From Agrococcus carbonis (GTDB lineage Bacteria > Actinomycetota > Actinomycetes > Actinomycetales > Microbacteriaceae), in contig NZ_LT629734.1 in assembly GCF_900104705.1 (NCBI RefSeq), forward strand, positions 1,612,001 to 1,676,000: 64,000 nucleotides of DNA. Reading direction: 5' to 3'. Each line of letters begins with the position of its first letter. Within the stretch, counting starts at the first letter, position 1. Shown in pieces: positions 36,464 through 45,296 of this stretch. The notes under the pieces were generated by a model that did not search any database, was not told the origin of the DNA, and was given only the letters and a program-made list of their open reading frames with translations. The position numbers were made by a program, and so were the translations under genes.

Positions 36464-36934
36464 TCAGTCGAGCCGGTACAGGTGCTCGACCACGTCGCGG
36501 CCGAGGCCCGGCGCGAACGAGGTCTCCTCCCCGTGCCGCACGAACCCGCAGCGGCGCAGCACCGTCGCCGAGCCGCCGTTGTGCGCGGCGACGCGCGCGT
36601 GCAGCGGTCGCGTGCGCTCGACCTCGAGGAACGCCTGCAGCGCGGCGCTCGCGATGCCCCGGCCCCACTCGGCCGGATCGACCCAGTAGCTCACCTCCCG
36701 GTCGCCCTCGATCGTGAAGCTCGCGATCGTGCCGACGAACCGGCCGTCCGCCTCGATCGCGAGCATCGTGTTCTCGGGGTTCGCGCGCACGCGCCGGTAG
36801 TGGGCGTCGAAGGCGGCGCGATCGCTCGGGTCCTCGCGCGTGAACGCCGCGAGCTCGACGGCCGAGGCGTCCCGCTCCCAGGCGAAGAGCGTGTCGAGGT
36901 CGTCGTCGGCGAGCGGCCGGAGGCTGATCCTCAC
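36464..36934 (-). CDS. RimJ/RimL-type GNAT acetyltransferase
   Basis: 156 residues with the RimJ/L layout: ISLRPLADDDLDTLFAW, VSYWVDPAEWGRGIASAAL (acetyl-CoA loop), and HNGGSATVLRRCGFVRHGEE. The GTG start at 36934 overlaps the aminotransferase stop (GTGA), so the two are translated together. The substrate is unknown; protein N-termini, antibiotics or metabolites are all possible. Confidence 0.83.
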   Translation of the reverse strand: MRISLRPLADDDLDTLFAWERDASAVELAAFTREDPSDRAAFDAHYRRVRANPENTMLAIEADGRFVGTIASFTIEGDREVSYWVDPAEWGRGIASAALQAFLEVERTRPLHARVAAHNGGSATVLRRCGFVRHGEETSFAPGLGRDVVEHLYRLD

Positions 36935-38100
36935 GCGACCGCACCCATCCGCCGCACGGCCTCGACGATCACGTCGGGTCGCGTGCCGAGGTTGCACCGC
37001 ACGTGGTTCTCGCCGCCGGTGCCGAAGGCCTCGCCGGCGCTCAGGCCCACGCGCGCCTGCTCGAGGAACGCCTTCGCGGGGCCTGCCGAGAGGCCGACGT
37101 AGCCCGGGTCGGCGCGCGCATCCGGATCGGCGACGCGCGTGCCGCGGCAGTCGAGCCACGCGAGGAAGGTCGCCTCGCCCGGCCGCCAGCGGATCGTCGG
37201 CGCGTGCTCGGCGAGCGCGCTCGCGAGCAGGGCGCGGTTGTCGCGCAGCCCCGCGAGCACGGCGTCGAGCCAGTCGCGGCCTTCGTCGAACGCGGCGACG
37301 TGGGCGATGGATGCGATGTGCGAGGGGCCGTGGCTCACGACCTCGGCGATGCCCGCGAGATCCTCGCCGGTCCCGGCGCCGCCGACGATGAGCGCGGTGC
37401 GCAGCCCCGCGAGGTTGAACGCCTTCGACGCGCTCGTGAGCGACAGGCCGCGCGGGTCGACGCTCCAGTAGGGCGTGAACGTCGCGTCGAACGTGAGCGG
37501 CGCGTGCACCTCGTCCGAGATCACCCGCACCCCGTAGCGCGCGGTGACCTGCGCGACCGCCTCGAGCTCGGCGCGCGTGTGCACGATGCCGGTGGGGTTG
37601 TGCGGGTTGCACAGCAGCAGCACGGCGCCCGCGTCGCCGGCGCGAGCGCACGCATCCTCGATCGCGGCCACGTCGAGCCGCAGGTCGTCGCCGAGCGGCG
37701 CCTCGACGACCGCGCGCTCGGCGTGCCGCGAGTAGGCGTGGAACGGCGGGTAGACGGGGCTCGTGACGATCACCGAGCCGCCCGGCGGCGTCAGCAGCCG
37801 GATGAGCTCGAACGCGCCCATCATCACGTCGCTCACGAGCGCCGTGCGCGGCACGTCGACGGTCGCGCCCCAGCGGTCGTCGGCGAAGCGCGCGAACGCC
37901 GCGGCGTAGGCGGTGCCGGCGGGGTAGCCGGTGTCGCCGCGCCGCATCGCGTCGTGCACGGCGCGCGTGACCGCCTCGGCCGGCAGCACGTCCATCTCGG
38001 CGACCCACATGGGCAGCACGTCGGGCTCGAAGAAGCGCCACTTGATGCTCGTGCGCTCGCGCAGCTCGGCGAGGGGCACCTGCTCGAACGGGTTCGTCAT
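36931..38100 (-). CDS. MalY/PatB-type PLP-dependent cystathionine beta-lyase / aminotransferase
   Basis: 389-residue fold-type I enzyme. The N-terminal block IKWRFFEPDVLPMWVAEMD is the MalY/PatB hallmark. PLP Lys226 is in SASKAFNLAG, with NPHNPTG and ISDEVHAPL. It probably cleaves C-S bonds (cystathionine or related) and forms a two-gene operon with the GNAT gene. CAGGAT (complement of 38107-38112) ends 6 bases before the ATG; a long inverted repeat starts directly upstream of it. Confidence 0.88.
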   Translation of the reverse strand: MTNPFEQVPLAELRERTSIKWRFFEPDVLPMWVAEMDVLPAEAVTRAVHDAMRRGDTGYPAGTAYAAAFARFADDRWGATVDVPRTALVSDVMMGAFELIRLLTPPGGSVIVTSPVYPPFHAYSRHAERAVVEAPLGDDLRLDVAAIEDACARAGDAGAVLLLCNPHNPTGIVHTRAELEAVAQVTARYGVRVISDEVHAPLTFDATFTPYWSVDPRGLSLTSASKAFNLAGLRTALIVGGAGTGEDLAGIAEVVSHGPSHIASIAHVAAFDEGRDWLDAVLAGLRDNRALLASALAEHAPTIRWRPGEATFLAWLDCRGTRVADPDARADPGYVGLSAGPAKAFLEQARVGLSAGEAFGTGGENHVRCNLGTRPDVIVEAVRRMGAVA

Positions 38101-38112
38101 GCGGCCATCCTG

Positions 38113-38187
38113 CCGTCCGTCGACCGGTTCTGGGCGCGTTCGAGCCCGATGAGCGCTCGACGGCCGCGAGGACCGGTCGACGGACGG
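38113..38187. promoter_or_regulatory. Perfect 16-bp inverted repeat upstream of the PatB-type gene
   Basis: CCGTCCGTCGACCGGT (38113-38128) is perfectly repeated in inverted form at 38172-38187, separated by 43 bases. The proximal arm abuts the predicted -10 of the PatB-type gene, that is, it covers its -10/-35 spacer. It could be a pair of operator sites (each arm contains the palindrome GTCGAC) or a long-loop terminator for the carbonic anhydrase gene. Confidence 0.6.
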
Positions 38188-38278
38188 TGCGGAGCCGGCG
38201 CGTCAGGGCACGAGGTGCGGCCCGTGCGGCAGACCACCTGACGAGGCCCGCGTCACGGCAGCCGGCGCCGCCCGCGCG

Positions 38279-38776
38279 TCAGGCGACCTGCTCCATGAGC
38301 CCCGTGTCGACGTCGTACAGGAAGCCGCCGACCTGCGCGCGCTCGCCGATGAGCGGGTGCGACCGCACGCGGTGCACGTCCTCGATGATCGCGAGGCGCT
38401 GGTGCTCGATCGCGCCGAGGTCGAGCCACGAGGCGTCGGTGCCGGATGCGTCGGAGATGTCGGCGAGCAGCTCGCGCTCCGACTTCGAGGCCATCGCGCA
38501 GCGCGTGTGCTGCACGAGCAGGATCCGGTTCACGCCGAGCAGGTTGACGCCCAGTACGAGCGCGACGAGGGTGCGCTCGGTCGCGCGGCCGCCGGGGTTG
38601 CGCATGATCTTGGCGTCGCCGGGCTTGAGCCCGATCATGCCGAGGGGGTCGATGCGCGAGTCCATGCAGGTCACCATCGCGACGCCCGACCGCGCGACGC
38701 CGTCGAAGCCCTGGAGGTCGAAGGACTCGGCGTAGGTGCGGTTGTGCGCGAGCAGGTCGTCGAAGGCAGATTCCAT
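38279..38776 (-). CDS. Beta-class carbonic anhydrase
   Basis: 165 residues. Zinc ligands are Cys37 (with CMDSR, Asp39/Arg41 dyad), His90 and Cys93 (HTRC). It interconverts CO2 and bicarbonate in the cytosol. TAGATT (complement of 38784-38789) ends 7 bases before the ATG at 38776, fixing the start; an in-frame ATG further up lies inside the divergent promoter. It is divergent from the MazG-like gene with 37 bases between starts. Confidence 0.92.
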   Translation of the reverse strand: MESAFDDLLAHNRTYAESFDLQGFDGVARSGVAMVTCMDSRIDPLGMIGLKPGDAKIMRNPGGRATERTLVALVLGVNLLGVNRILLVQHTRCAMASKSERELLADISDASGTDASWLDLGAIEHQRLAIIEDVHRVRSHPLIGERAQVGGFLYDVDTGLMEQVA

Positions 38777-38813
38777 AGGGTCGAATCTACGCGTGCATGC
38801 GAGCATGGCGTGC

Positions 38814-39164
38814 ATGGAGATGCGCGCGGCCGCTGAGCGGATCGATGCGATCTCGCGTCGCTACGCGGAGATCTACGGCTTCGAGCGGGATCCCGACTGG
38901 CTCGTGCTCAAGCTGCAGGAGGAGGTCGGCGAGCTCGTGCAGGCCTACCTCGCGAAGACCGGCCGCCAGCGCGACAAGGGGCACAGCCCCGAGGAGATCG
39001 ACCGGCGCTTCGCGCTCGAGCTCGCGGATGCGGTGGGCATGCTGCTCGCGCTCGCGCACGCGACGGGCGTCGACATCGAGCAGGCGATCGACGACAAGTG
39101 GCTCGTGTGGGATCGCCGCGTGTCGCAGCGCTCGGGCGAGGCCGACGCCCCCGCCGCCGACTGA
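38814..39164 (+). CDS. MazG-like nucleotide pyrophosphohydrolase
   Basis: 116-residue single-domain MazG/all-alpha NTP pyrophosphatase. The metal-binding motif is LQEEVGELVQAY (EExxE) with second helix ELADAVGMLLALA (ExxD). Members hydrolyse (d)NTPs to monophosphates, a house-cleaning role. The ATG at 38814 is the last possible before the conserved helix; no ribosome-binding site is apparent. Confidence 0.85.
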   Translation: MEMRAAAERIDAISRRYAEIYGFERDPDWLVLKLQEEVGELVQAYLAKTGRQRDKGHSPEEIDRRFALELADAVGMLLALAHATGVDIEQAIDDKWLVWDRRVSQRSGEADAPAAD

Positions 39165-39207
39165 GCGACGATCGACCGACGACTGACCGACCCGTCGCGC
39201 GGCGGGA

Positions 39208-39270
39208 CTCAACGGCCATGCGGCACGCATGTGCACGCATCCGGCACATCCGTCGCGAGCAGCCGTTGAG
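39208..39270. repeat. Diverged second copy of the CTCAACGGCCATGCG palindrome
   Basis: The arms 39208-39234 and 39244-39270 pair imperfectly. CTCAACGGCCATGCG and GCACATCCGTCGCG are shared with the perfect copy at 18898-18957. It lies between two same-strand genes, 44 bases after the MazG-like stop, so it may terminate that transcript. Confidence 0.7.
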
Positions 39271-39326
39271 ATCGCCGGCGCGACCTGCCATGGCCGCGCC
39301 CAGCCGCCGCCACTAGCCTCGGGGGC

Positions 39327-40646
39327 ATGACGCAGACCGCCATCATCGTCGGTGCAGGACTCGGCGGGCTCGCCGCCGCCCGCGCGCTCGAGGCCGCCGG
39401 CTGGCAGGTGCGGGTGCTCGAGGCGGGCCCCGAGGTGCGCACCTTCGGTGCCGGCATCACGCTCACCGCCAACGGGCTCGCCGCGCTCGACGAGCTCGGC
39501 GTCGGCGACGCGGTGCGCGATGCCGCCGTGCGGCAGCTGCCCGAGGGCGTCTTCACCGACCAGGGATCGCCGCTGCAGCAGGGCTTCCGCACCGACAGCA
39601 GCGCGCTCCACGCCATCCACCGCGGCACCCTGCTCGAGCTGCTGCGCGGCGATCGCGAGGTCGAGACGGGCATGCGGGTGGTGTCGGCGACGGATGCGTC
39701 GGCCGGCGGCCGCGCGTCCGTCACGATCGAGCACGGCGCTGCCGACCCCGACTCGAGCGACGCGCGCAGCGAGCGCGAGCGGCGGCGCGACCGGGCCCGC
39801 GGCACCAAGGTGGGCCGGCGCATCCACCGCCTGCTCGAGCCTGGCGACGAGCCGATCGACCGCAAGGCCGAGGCGCGCGCGACGAAGGCGCAGGTGCGGG
39901 CGCTCCGCGACGGGCGCTTCGAGACGATCGAGGCCGACCTCGTCGTCGGCGCCGACGGCATCGACTCGGCGGTGCGCCGGGCGCTGTGGCCGAAGGCGCG
40001 CACCGACTACTCGGGCGCGACCACGTGGTTCGGCGTCGTGCAGGCCGAGGCCGACTCGCCCTCGGGCACCCGGCAGTACCTGGGGCGGCGGGCCGAGTTC
40101 GGCATGGAGCCGATCGACGGCGGGCGCGTCTACTGGTGGGGCATGGCGCGCGCGCCCATGGGCGGCAGGGCCGATGACGAGGTCGCGGCGGCGCTGCGGC
40201 AGTTCGACGACTGGGCTCCCGAGGTGCGCGACCACATCGCCGCGACGCCGCTCGCGGGCATCGCGCGGCGCGACCTGTGGTCGCTCGCGACGCGGCTGCG
40301 GTCGTTCCACCGGCCCGGCGTCGTGCTCGTCGGCGACGCGGCGCACGCGATGCTGCCCACGCTCGGGCAGGGCGGCAGCATGGCGTTCGAGGACGCCGCG
40401 ACGCTCGGCGTGCTGCTCGAGGATCACGGGTTCGAGCGCGCGCTCGAGGAGTACGACCGCGCGCGCGTCGACCGCACGCAGCGCCTCCAGCGGCTCGCGC
40501 AGCGCGTCGCCCGCAGCACGACCCGCACGCGCAGCCCGCTGCTCGTCGGGGCGCGGAACGGCGCGCTCAACCTCATGCCGGCGCTCGCGACCGAGATCGC
40601 CGTCGACTGGGTGCTCGCGTGGCGCTCGCCCCGCCACACGGAGTGA
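39327..40646 (+). CDS. FAD-dependent monooxygenase, aromatic-hydroxylase type, with charged insert
   Basis: 439 residues of the p-hydroxybenzoate hydroxylase-like class A flavoprotein family. FAD motif VGAGLGGLAAARALEAAG, DG motif VVGADGIDSAVRR and the second FAD motif LVGDAAHAMLPTLGQGGSMAFEDA are all present. Residues about 140-190 form an unusual Arg/Glu/Asp-rich insert (SERERRRDRARGTK) just before the DG motif; most relatives lack it. TAGCCT (39314-39319) ends 7 bases before the ATG, predicting a leaderless start. The substrate is unknown. Confidence 0.86.
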   Translation: MTQTAIIVGAGLGGLAAARALEAAGWQVRVLEAGPEVRTFGAGITLTANGLAALDELGVGDAVRDAAVRQLPEGVFTDQGSPLQQGFRTDSSALHAIHRGTLLELLRGDREVETGMRVVSATDASAGGRASVTIEHGAADPDSSDARSERERRRDRARGTKVGRRIHRLLEPGDEPIDRKAEARATKAQVRALRDGRFETIEADLVVGADGIDSAVRRALWPKARTDYSGATTWFGVVQAEADSPSGTRQYLGRRAEFGMEPIDGGRVYWWGMARAPMGGRADDEVAAALRQFDDWAPEVRDHIAATPLAGIARRDLWSLATRLRSFHRPGVVLVGDAAHAMLPTLGQGGSMAFEDAATLGVLLEDHGFERALEEYDRARVDRTQRLQRLAQRVARSTTRTRSPLLVGARNGALNLMPALATEIAVDWVLAWRSPRHTE

Positions 40647-40692
40647 TCGGCGCGTAGCGTGCCACATCGCTCGCGCATCCTCGTTCACAGCG

Positions 40693-40712
40693 GATGGGGA
40701 GTTCTCCCCATC
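40693..40712. terminator. Small hairpin after the FAD monooxygenase gene
   Basis: GATGGGGA pairs with TCCCCATC around a GTTC loop, 46 bases after the stop codon. It has no U-tract. It may be a weak terminator or the 5' boundary of the structured region that follows. Confidence 0.45.
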
Positions 40713-40739
40713 GACGACTCCTAGGTGCCGGACGTAGCG

Positions 40740-40905
40740 TTGGGCACAGCCCGGCTGGGGCCCCGCAAGGGGAATCGGGCTTGACAGGGTTCCGGTTCGC
40801 GCCGGGATGCAGAGGGAGTCCCGCTACATGGACGGGGCAATGCACGGCATCTGATGCCGTCCTACTTCGCGAGGCGGGCCCGACCATCGATGGTCGGGCC
40901 CCCTT
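40740..40905 (+). ncRNA. Candidate structured RNA in the 327-bp gene-free gap 40647-40973
   Basis: This is the only gap over 300 bases. It can fold into an ordered series: stem AGCCCG/CGGGCT (40748-40753 with 40776-40781) enclosing CCCCGCAAGGGG (40761-40772, a GCAA tetraloop); CCGGTTCGCGCCGG (40792-40805); ACGGCATCTGATGCCGT (40844-40860); and an 11-bp terminator-like stem (40876-40886 with 40891-40901). It does not match the tmRNA, RNase P, SRP RNA, TPP, cobalamin, glycine or c-di-AMP patterns I know. The strand is inferred from the terminator position. An alternative reading is merely a bidirectional terminator region between convergent genes. Confidence 0.4.
40876..40901. terminator. Perfect 11-bp hairpin between convergent genes
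   Basis: GGGCCCGACCA and TGGTCGGGCCC enclose TCGA, followed on the plus strand by CCTTCGCAT. It sits between the FAD monooxygenase and NUDIX genes, so it may serve both strands. Confidence 0.7.
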
Positions 40906-40932
40906 CGCATGTCCGGGCGGATGCGCAGGGTC

Positions 40933-40992
40933 GCTACGGCGCAGTGCCCGAGGCGACCGCGCAGTGCGCTCGGCTACCGCGCAGCGCCCTCG
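40933..40992. repeat. Three tandem 20-bp units at the 3' end of the NUDIX gene
   Basis: Units start at 40933, 40953 and 40973 and share GCnACCGCGCAGTGCnCTCG. The third unit includes the stop codon and last residues of the NUDIX protein on the other strand. Confidence 0.75.
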
Positions 40993-41417
40993 ACCCCCGA
41001 CGGGCCGCGGCCCACCGCGCGCTCGGCCACGAGCGCCGGGAAGATCAGCTCGCGGTTGAGCGGCGCCTCCGCGGGGTCGTCGATGCCGACCGCCGGGTCG
41101 ATCCAGCGCATCGCCTCGATCTCGGCGCGCGGCTGCGGGTCGATCGCCGCGCGCGTGCGGAAGACGCTCGCGTGCAGCGCGAAGCCCGCCTCGTTGGCAG
41201 CGGTCGTCACGAACTCGCCCATCGGCTCGATCGCCGCGATCGCGATCTCGACGCCGAGCTCCTCGAGCACCTCGCGCACCGCGCACTCGGCGGCCGTCTC
41301 GTCGGCCTCGGGCTTGCCGCCCGGCAGCATCCACGCTTCCGTGCCGCGCTTGCGCACGGTGAGCACGGCGCCGTCGGCGCGCTCGAAGCAGACCGCCGAC
41401 ACGGTGATGACGCCCAT
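40974..41417 (-). CDS. NUDIX hydrolase
   Basis: 147 residues. The Nudix box runs from Gly33 to Gly55 (GGKPEADET...REVLEELG pattern complete), so it should hydrolyse a nucleoside diphosphate linked to another moiety. The N-terminus VITVSAVCFERADGAVLTVRKRG resembles MutT-like 8-oxo-dGTP or ADP-ribose hydrolases, but the substrate cannot be set. TAGCCT (complement of 41424-41429) ends 6 bases before the ATG. Its last few residues overlap a tandem repeat. Confidence 0.9.
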   Translation of the reverse strand: MGVITVSAVCFERADGAVLTVRKRGTEAWMLPGGKPEADETAAECAVREVLEELGVEIAIAAIEPMGEFVTTAANEAGFALHASVFRTRAAIDPQPRAEIEAMRWIDPAVGIDDPAEAPLNRELIFPALVAERAVGRGPSGVEGAAR

Positions 41418-41452
41418 GCGACCAGGCTACGGACCCGACGGCGCGCCCAGCG

Positions 41453-41890
41453 TCAGCCCGCCTGCCGGCTGATGAGCTTCGAGAGCAGGATCGCCGAGGT
41501 CGTGTGGTCGACCGAGGCTGCCGCGCGCACCTTCTCGAGCGCCTCCTCGAAGGCGATCACGTCGCGCGCCCGCATCATCACGATCGCGTCGGCCTTGCCG
41601 GTGACGGTGCTCGCCTCGATCACCTCGGGCACGCCCGCGAGCATGCGCTTGAGGTCGGCGGGGGAGACCGTGCCGCGGCAGAAGAGCTCGACGTAGGCCT
41701 CGGTCGCCATCCCCTCGACCTTCGGGTCGATCTGCACCGTGAAGCCTCGGATGACGCCGTCGGCGATGAGTCGATCGATGCGCCGCTTCACCGCCGAGGC
41801 CGAGAGCCCCACCTCGGCGCCGATGTCGGCGTAGCCCGCGCGCGCGTTGAGGCGCAGCTGATCGATGATGCCGTGGTCGATTCGGTCCAT
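41453..41890 (-). CDS. Lrp/AsnC-family transcriptional regulator
   Basis: 145 residues. The N-terminal HTH is GYADIGAEVGLSASAVKRRIDRL, followed by the RAM effector domain (ASTVTGKADAIVMMRARD). It is divergent from ddaH-rocD, the usual arrangement for a regulator that senses an amino acid and controls its degradation. TAGATT (complement of 41898-41903) ends 7 bases before the ATG at 41890. Arginine, ornithine or a related amino acid is the likely effector (inference). Confidence 0.92.
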   Translation of the reverse strand: MDRIDHGIIDQLRLNARAGYADIGAEVGLSASAVKRRIDRLIADGVIRGFTVQIDPKVEGMATEAYVELFCRGTVSPADLKRMLAGVPEVIEASTVTGKADAIVMMRARDVIAFEEALEKVRAAASVDHTTSAILLSKLISRQAG

Positions 41891-41946
41891 ATGCACGAAT
41901 CTACGGATGCTCCGGCCCGATCTGCAAGAAACCTGCGCTGGAGCCC

Positions 41947-41970
41947 GCGCAATTGCGCCAATTGGTTGCG
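41947..41970. promoter_or_regulatory. Candidate Lrp/AsnC operator between asnC-like gene and ddaH
   Basis: Palindrome GCGCAATTGCGC (41947-41958) overlaps palindrome CCAATTGG (41958-41965). Together they make an AT-richer island in the 145-bp divergent gap. Lrp-type proteins often bind AT-centred palindromes. It lies about 70 bases before ddaH. Confidence 0.6.
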
Positions 41971-42035
41971 ACGATCGATGGATGCAGGAGACCACCACGA
42001 GGCCCGAGGCGAGCGACGTGACGCATACTGGCGCC

Positions 42036-42859
42036 ATGGCCGACGACGCCCAGCGCAGCCCGCGCACGCCGAAGCACAAGACGGTGCTCATGTGCCGACC
42101 CGAGCACTTCACCGTCACGTCGGCGATCAACGTCTGGATGGACCCGTCGAAGCCGACGAGCACCGCGAGGGCGCTCGAGCAGTGGCATGCCCTGCACGAC
42201 GCCTACGCGAGCCTCGGCTACGACGTCGAGCTCATCGACCCGATCGCGGGCCTCGACGACATGGTCTACGCCGCCAACGGCGGCTTCACGCTCGACGGCA
42301 AGGCGTACGGCGCCAAGTTCACCTACGCCGAGCGGCAGCCCGAGGGCCCCGCCTACATGGCGTGGTTCGAGGCGAACGGCTTCGAGGTGCACCGCCCCCG
42401 CCACGTCAACGAGGGCGAGGGCGACATGCTGCTCTCGCGCGGCGCGATCCTCGCGGGCCACGGCTTCCGCACGAGCCTCGAGTCGCACGACGAGCTGCGC
42501 GGCATCTTCGACCGCGAGGTCGTGAGCCTTCGCCTGGTCGACCCGCGCTTCTACCACCTCGACACCGCGATGGCGATCCTCGACGACGAGCAGATCGCCT
42601 ACCTGCCGGCCGCCTTCGACGAGGCCGGCCGCCGCGAGCTCGAGCGCCGCTACCCCGACGCGATCCTCGTCGACGAGGCCGACGCATCCGTGCTGGGCCT
42701 CAACTCGTTCGGCGACGGCTGCACGATGGTGATCGCCGAGCGCGCGACCGGCTTCGCGCGCCAGCTCGCCGAGCGCGGCTACGAGACGATCGGGCTCGAC
42801 CTGTCCGAGCTGCTACTGGGCGGCGGCGGCATCAAGTGCTGCACGCTCGAGCTGCGGCG

Positions 42860-42863
<4 letters not shown>
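42036..42863 (+). CDS. ddaH: Dimethylargininase / arginine-modifying hydrolase of the amidinotransferase fold
   Basis: 275 residues. MCRPEHFTVTSAINVWMDPSKP is the DDAH-type start of this fold. NEGEGDML and FYHLDT (catalytic His) are followed by the C-terminal GGGIKCCTLELRR with nucleophile Cys268 or Cys269. It acts on arginine or methylated arginine, giving citrulline and an amine; some relatives give ornithine directly. CATACT (42024-42029) ends 6 bases before ATG 42036, which decides between several upstream in-frame starts. It overlaps rocD by ATGA, forming a two-gene catabolic unit controlled by the divergent Lrp-like protein. Confidence 0.88.
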
Positions 42864-44131
<1,268 letters not shown>

Positions 44132-44139
44132 ACCCGCAG

Positions 44140-44192
44140 ACCGGTACCGATCGGTCGCGCACCAGCGCGTGGCGCGACCAATGCGTACCGGT
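44140..44192. terminator. Two-part inverted repeat between rocD and the convergent VOC gene
   Basis: Outer arms ACCGGTAC/GTACCGGT and inner arms GGTCGCGC/GCGCGACC (44153-44160 with 44172-44179) can form a long hairpin. No U-tract is present. Likely a bidirectional terminator. Confidence 0.6.
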
Positions 44193-44215
44193 CGGCGTGC
44201 GACCCGGCGAGAACG

Positions 44216-44701
44216 CTACGGCTCCGGCGTCACCTGCATCGGGTCGATCGACGCGTCGGCGACCGGAGGCATCGCGCTCGTGCCGTCCGAGAGCCGGTCG
44301 GCGATGACGCCGAACAGGTTGCCGTCGGGGTCGAGCAGGTAGGCGATGCGGCCGATGCCCGGCAGGTCCTCGGGCTCCGAGACCGAGCGGCCGCCGAGCT
44401 CGACACCCCGCGCGTGCACCGCATCCGCGTCGTCGACGCCCACCACGAGGTTGGCGCCCGCGACCGGTGCGCCGGCCTCGGGCGCCGGTCCCTCGCGCCG
44501 CTGCAGCCCGCCCTGGATGCCGTGCCCCGGCACGACCGCGCCGGTCGGCCCGAGGTGCACGGCGCGCGGGTCGGTGTCGATGGTCCAGTAGGAGGGATCC
44601 TCGCCGTAGGGCGTGAACCGCCACCCGAGCAGCTGCGAGTAGAACGCCATCGAGCGCTCGGGGTCGCTCGCGTGGATCTCGAAGTGCACCACGAGGCTCA
44701 T
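44216..44701 (-). CDS. VOC superfamily protein
   Basis: 161 residues with two VOC modules: VVHFEIHASDPERSMAFYSQLLGW, then NLVVGVDDADAVHARGVELGG and YLLDPDGNLFGVI. ATG 44701 is chosen because AGGGAG lies 7 bases upstream and conservation starts there. The C-terminal ~20 residues after GVIADRLSDG are extra relative to the minimal fold. The function (resistance, dioxygenase or isomerase) cannot be told. Confidence 0.83.
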   Translation of the reverse strand: MSLVVHFEIHASDPERSMAFYSQLLGWRFTPYGEDPSYWTIDTDPRAVHLGPTGAVVPGHGIQGGLQRREGPAPEAGAPVAGANLVVGVDDADAVHARGVELGGRSVSEPEDLPGIGRIAYLLDPDGNLFGVIADRLSDGTSAMPPVADASIDPMQVTPEP

Positions 44702-44825
44702 CGCCGGCTCCCTTGCTCGCGCCCGCCGTCGCCTCGGCGGGCGACCCCTGAGGATCTGCCCAGCATCGGCGGTGACGGCGACGCTACGCCCCCGCGCGGG
44801 CGTGCGCCAGACCACAATGGACGCG

Positions 44826-45287
44826 ATGCGCACCCACTACCGCTTCGGCTCCACCTGGATCGTGCCGTCGTCGACGGAGGCGGTCCGCGCGCTCCTCGAG
44901 GACGTCCGCGGCTACGGCGCGTGGTGGCCGGGCGTCCGCGTCGTCGAGGACGTCTCGAGCGCGACGCGCCGCGCCGCCCGGCTCGAGGTGCGCGCCCCGA
45001 TCGGCTACCGCATCCGCATCACGATCATCGAGTCGCTCACCGCCGACGACGAGCTGCGCGTGCTCATGCGCGGCGACCTACACGGGTGGTGCATGTGGCG
45101 CATGGTGCCCGTGCGCGGCGGCACGCGCGTGGCCTTCGCGCAGGAGGTCGAGGCGCAGTCGCGGCCGCTCCGGCTCGCGAGCCCGGTCTTCCACCACATG
45201 CTCGCCGCGCAGCACGAGCGCATCATGCAGGCCGCCGAGACGGGCATGCGCCGCGCGCTGGGAGAAGTTCCGGCCGATCCGGCGTAG
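44826..45287 (+). CDS. Polyketide cyclase/START-like lipid-binding fold protein
   Basis: 153 residues resembling the SRPBCC/START fold: SSTEAVRALLEDVRGYGAWWPGV at the first helix and HHMLAAQHERIMQAAETGMRRAL at the long C-terminal helix. CACAAT (44813-44818) ends 7 bases before ATG 44826, favoured over the ATG three codons upstream that overlaps this -10. Ligand unknown. Its TAG stop is also the first half of the next gene's -10. Confidence 0.75.
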   Translation: MRTHYRFGSTWIVPSSTEAVRALLEDVRGYGAWWPGVRVVEDVSSATRRAARLEVRAPIGYRIRITIIESLTADDELRVLMRGDLHGWCMWRMVPVRGGTRVAFAQEVEAQSRPLRLASPVFHHMLAAQHERIMQAAETGMRRALGEVPADPA

Positions 45288-45296
45288 GCTCACGGC

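Noticed and set aside
40781..40786. TTGACA as a -35 element within the candidate RNA
   Set aside because: No -10-like hexamer lies 16-19 bases downstream (GGATGC region), so it was not called a promoter.
40740..40905. Assignment of the structured region to 6S RNA, SRP RNA, tmRNA or a known riboswitch
   Set aside because: Conserved cores (GGAAGG/AGCAG of SRP, tmRNA tag region, RNase P P4, TPP CTGAGA/ACCTGA) are absent.
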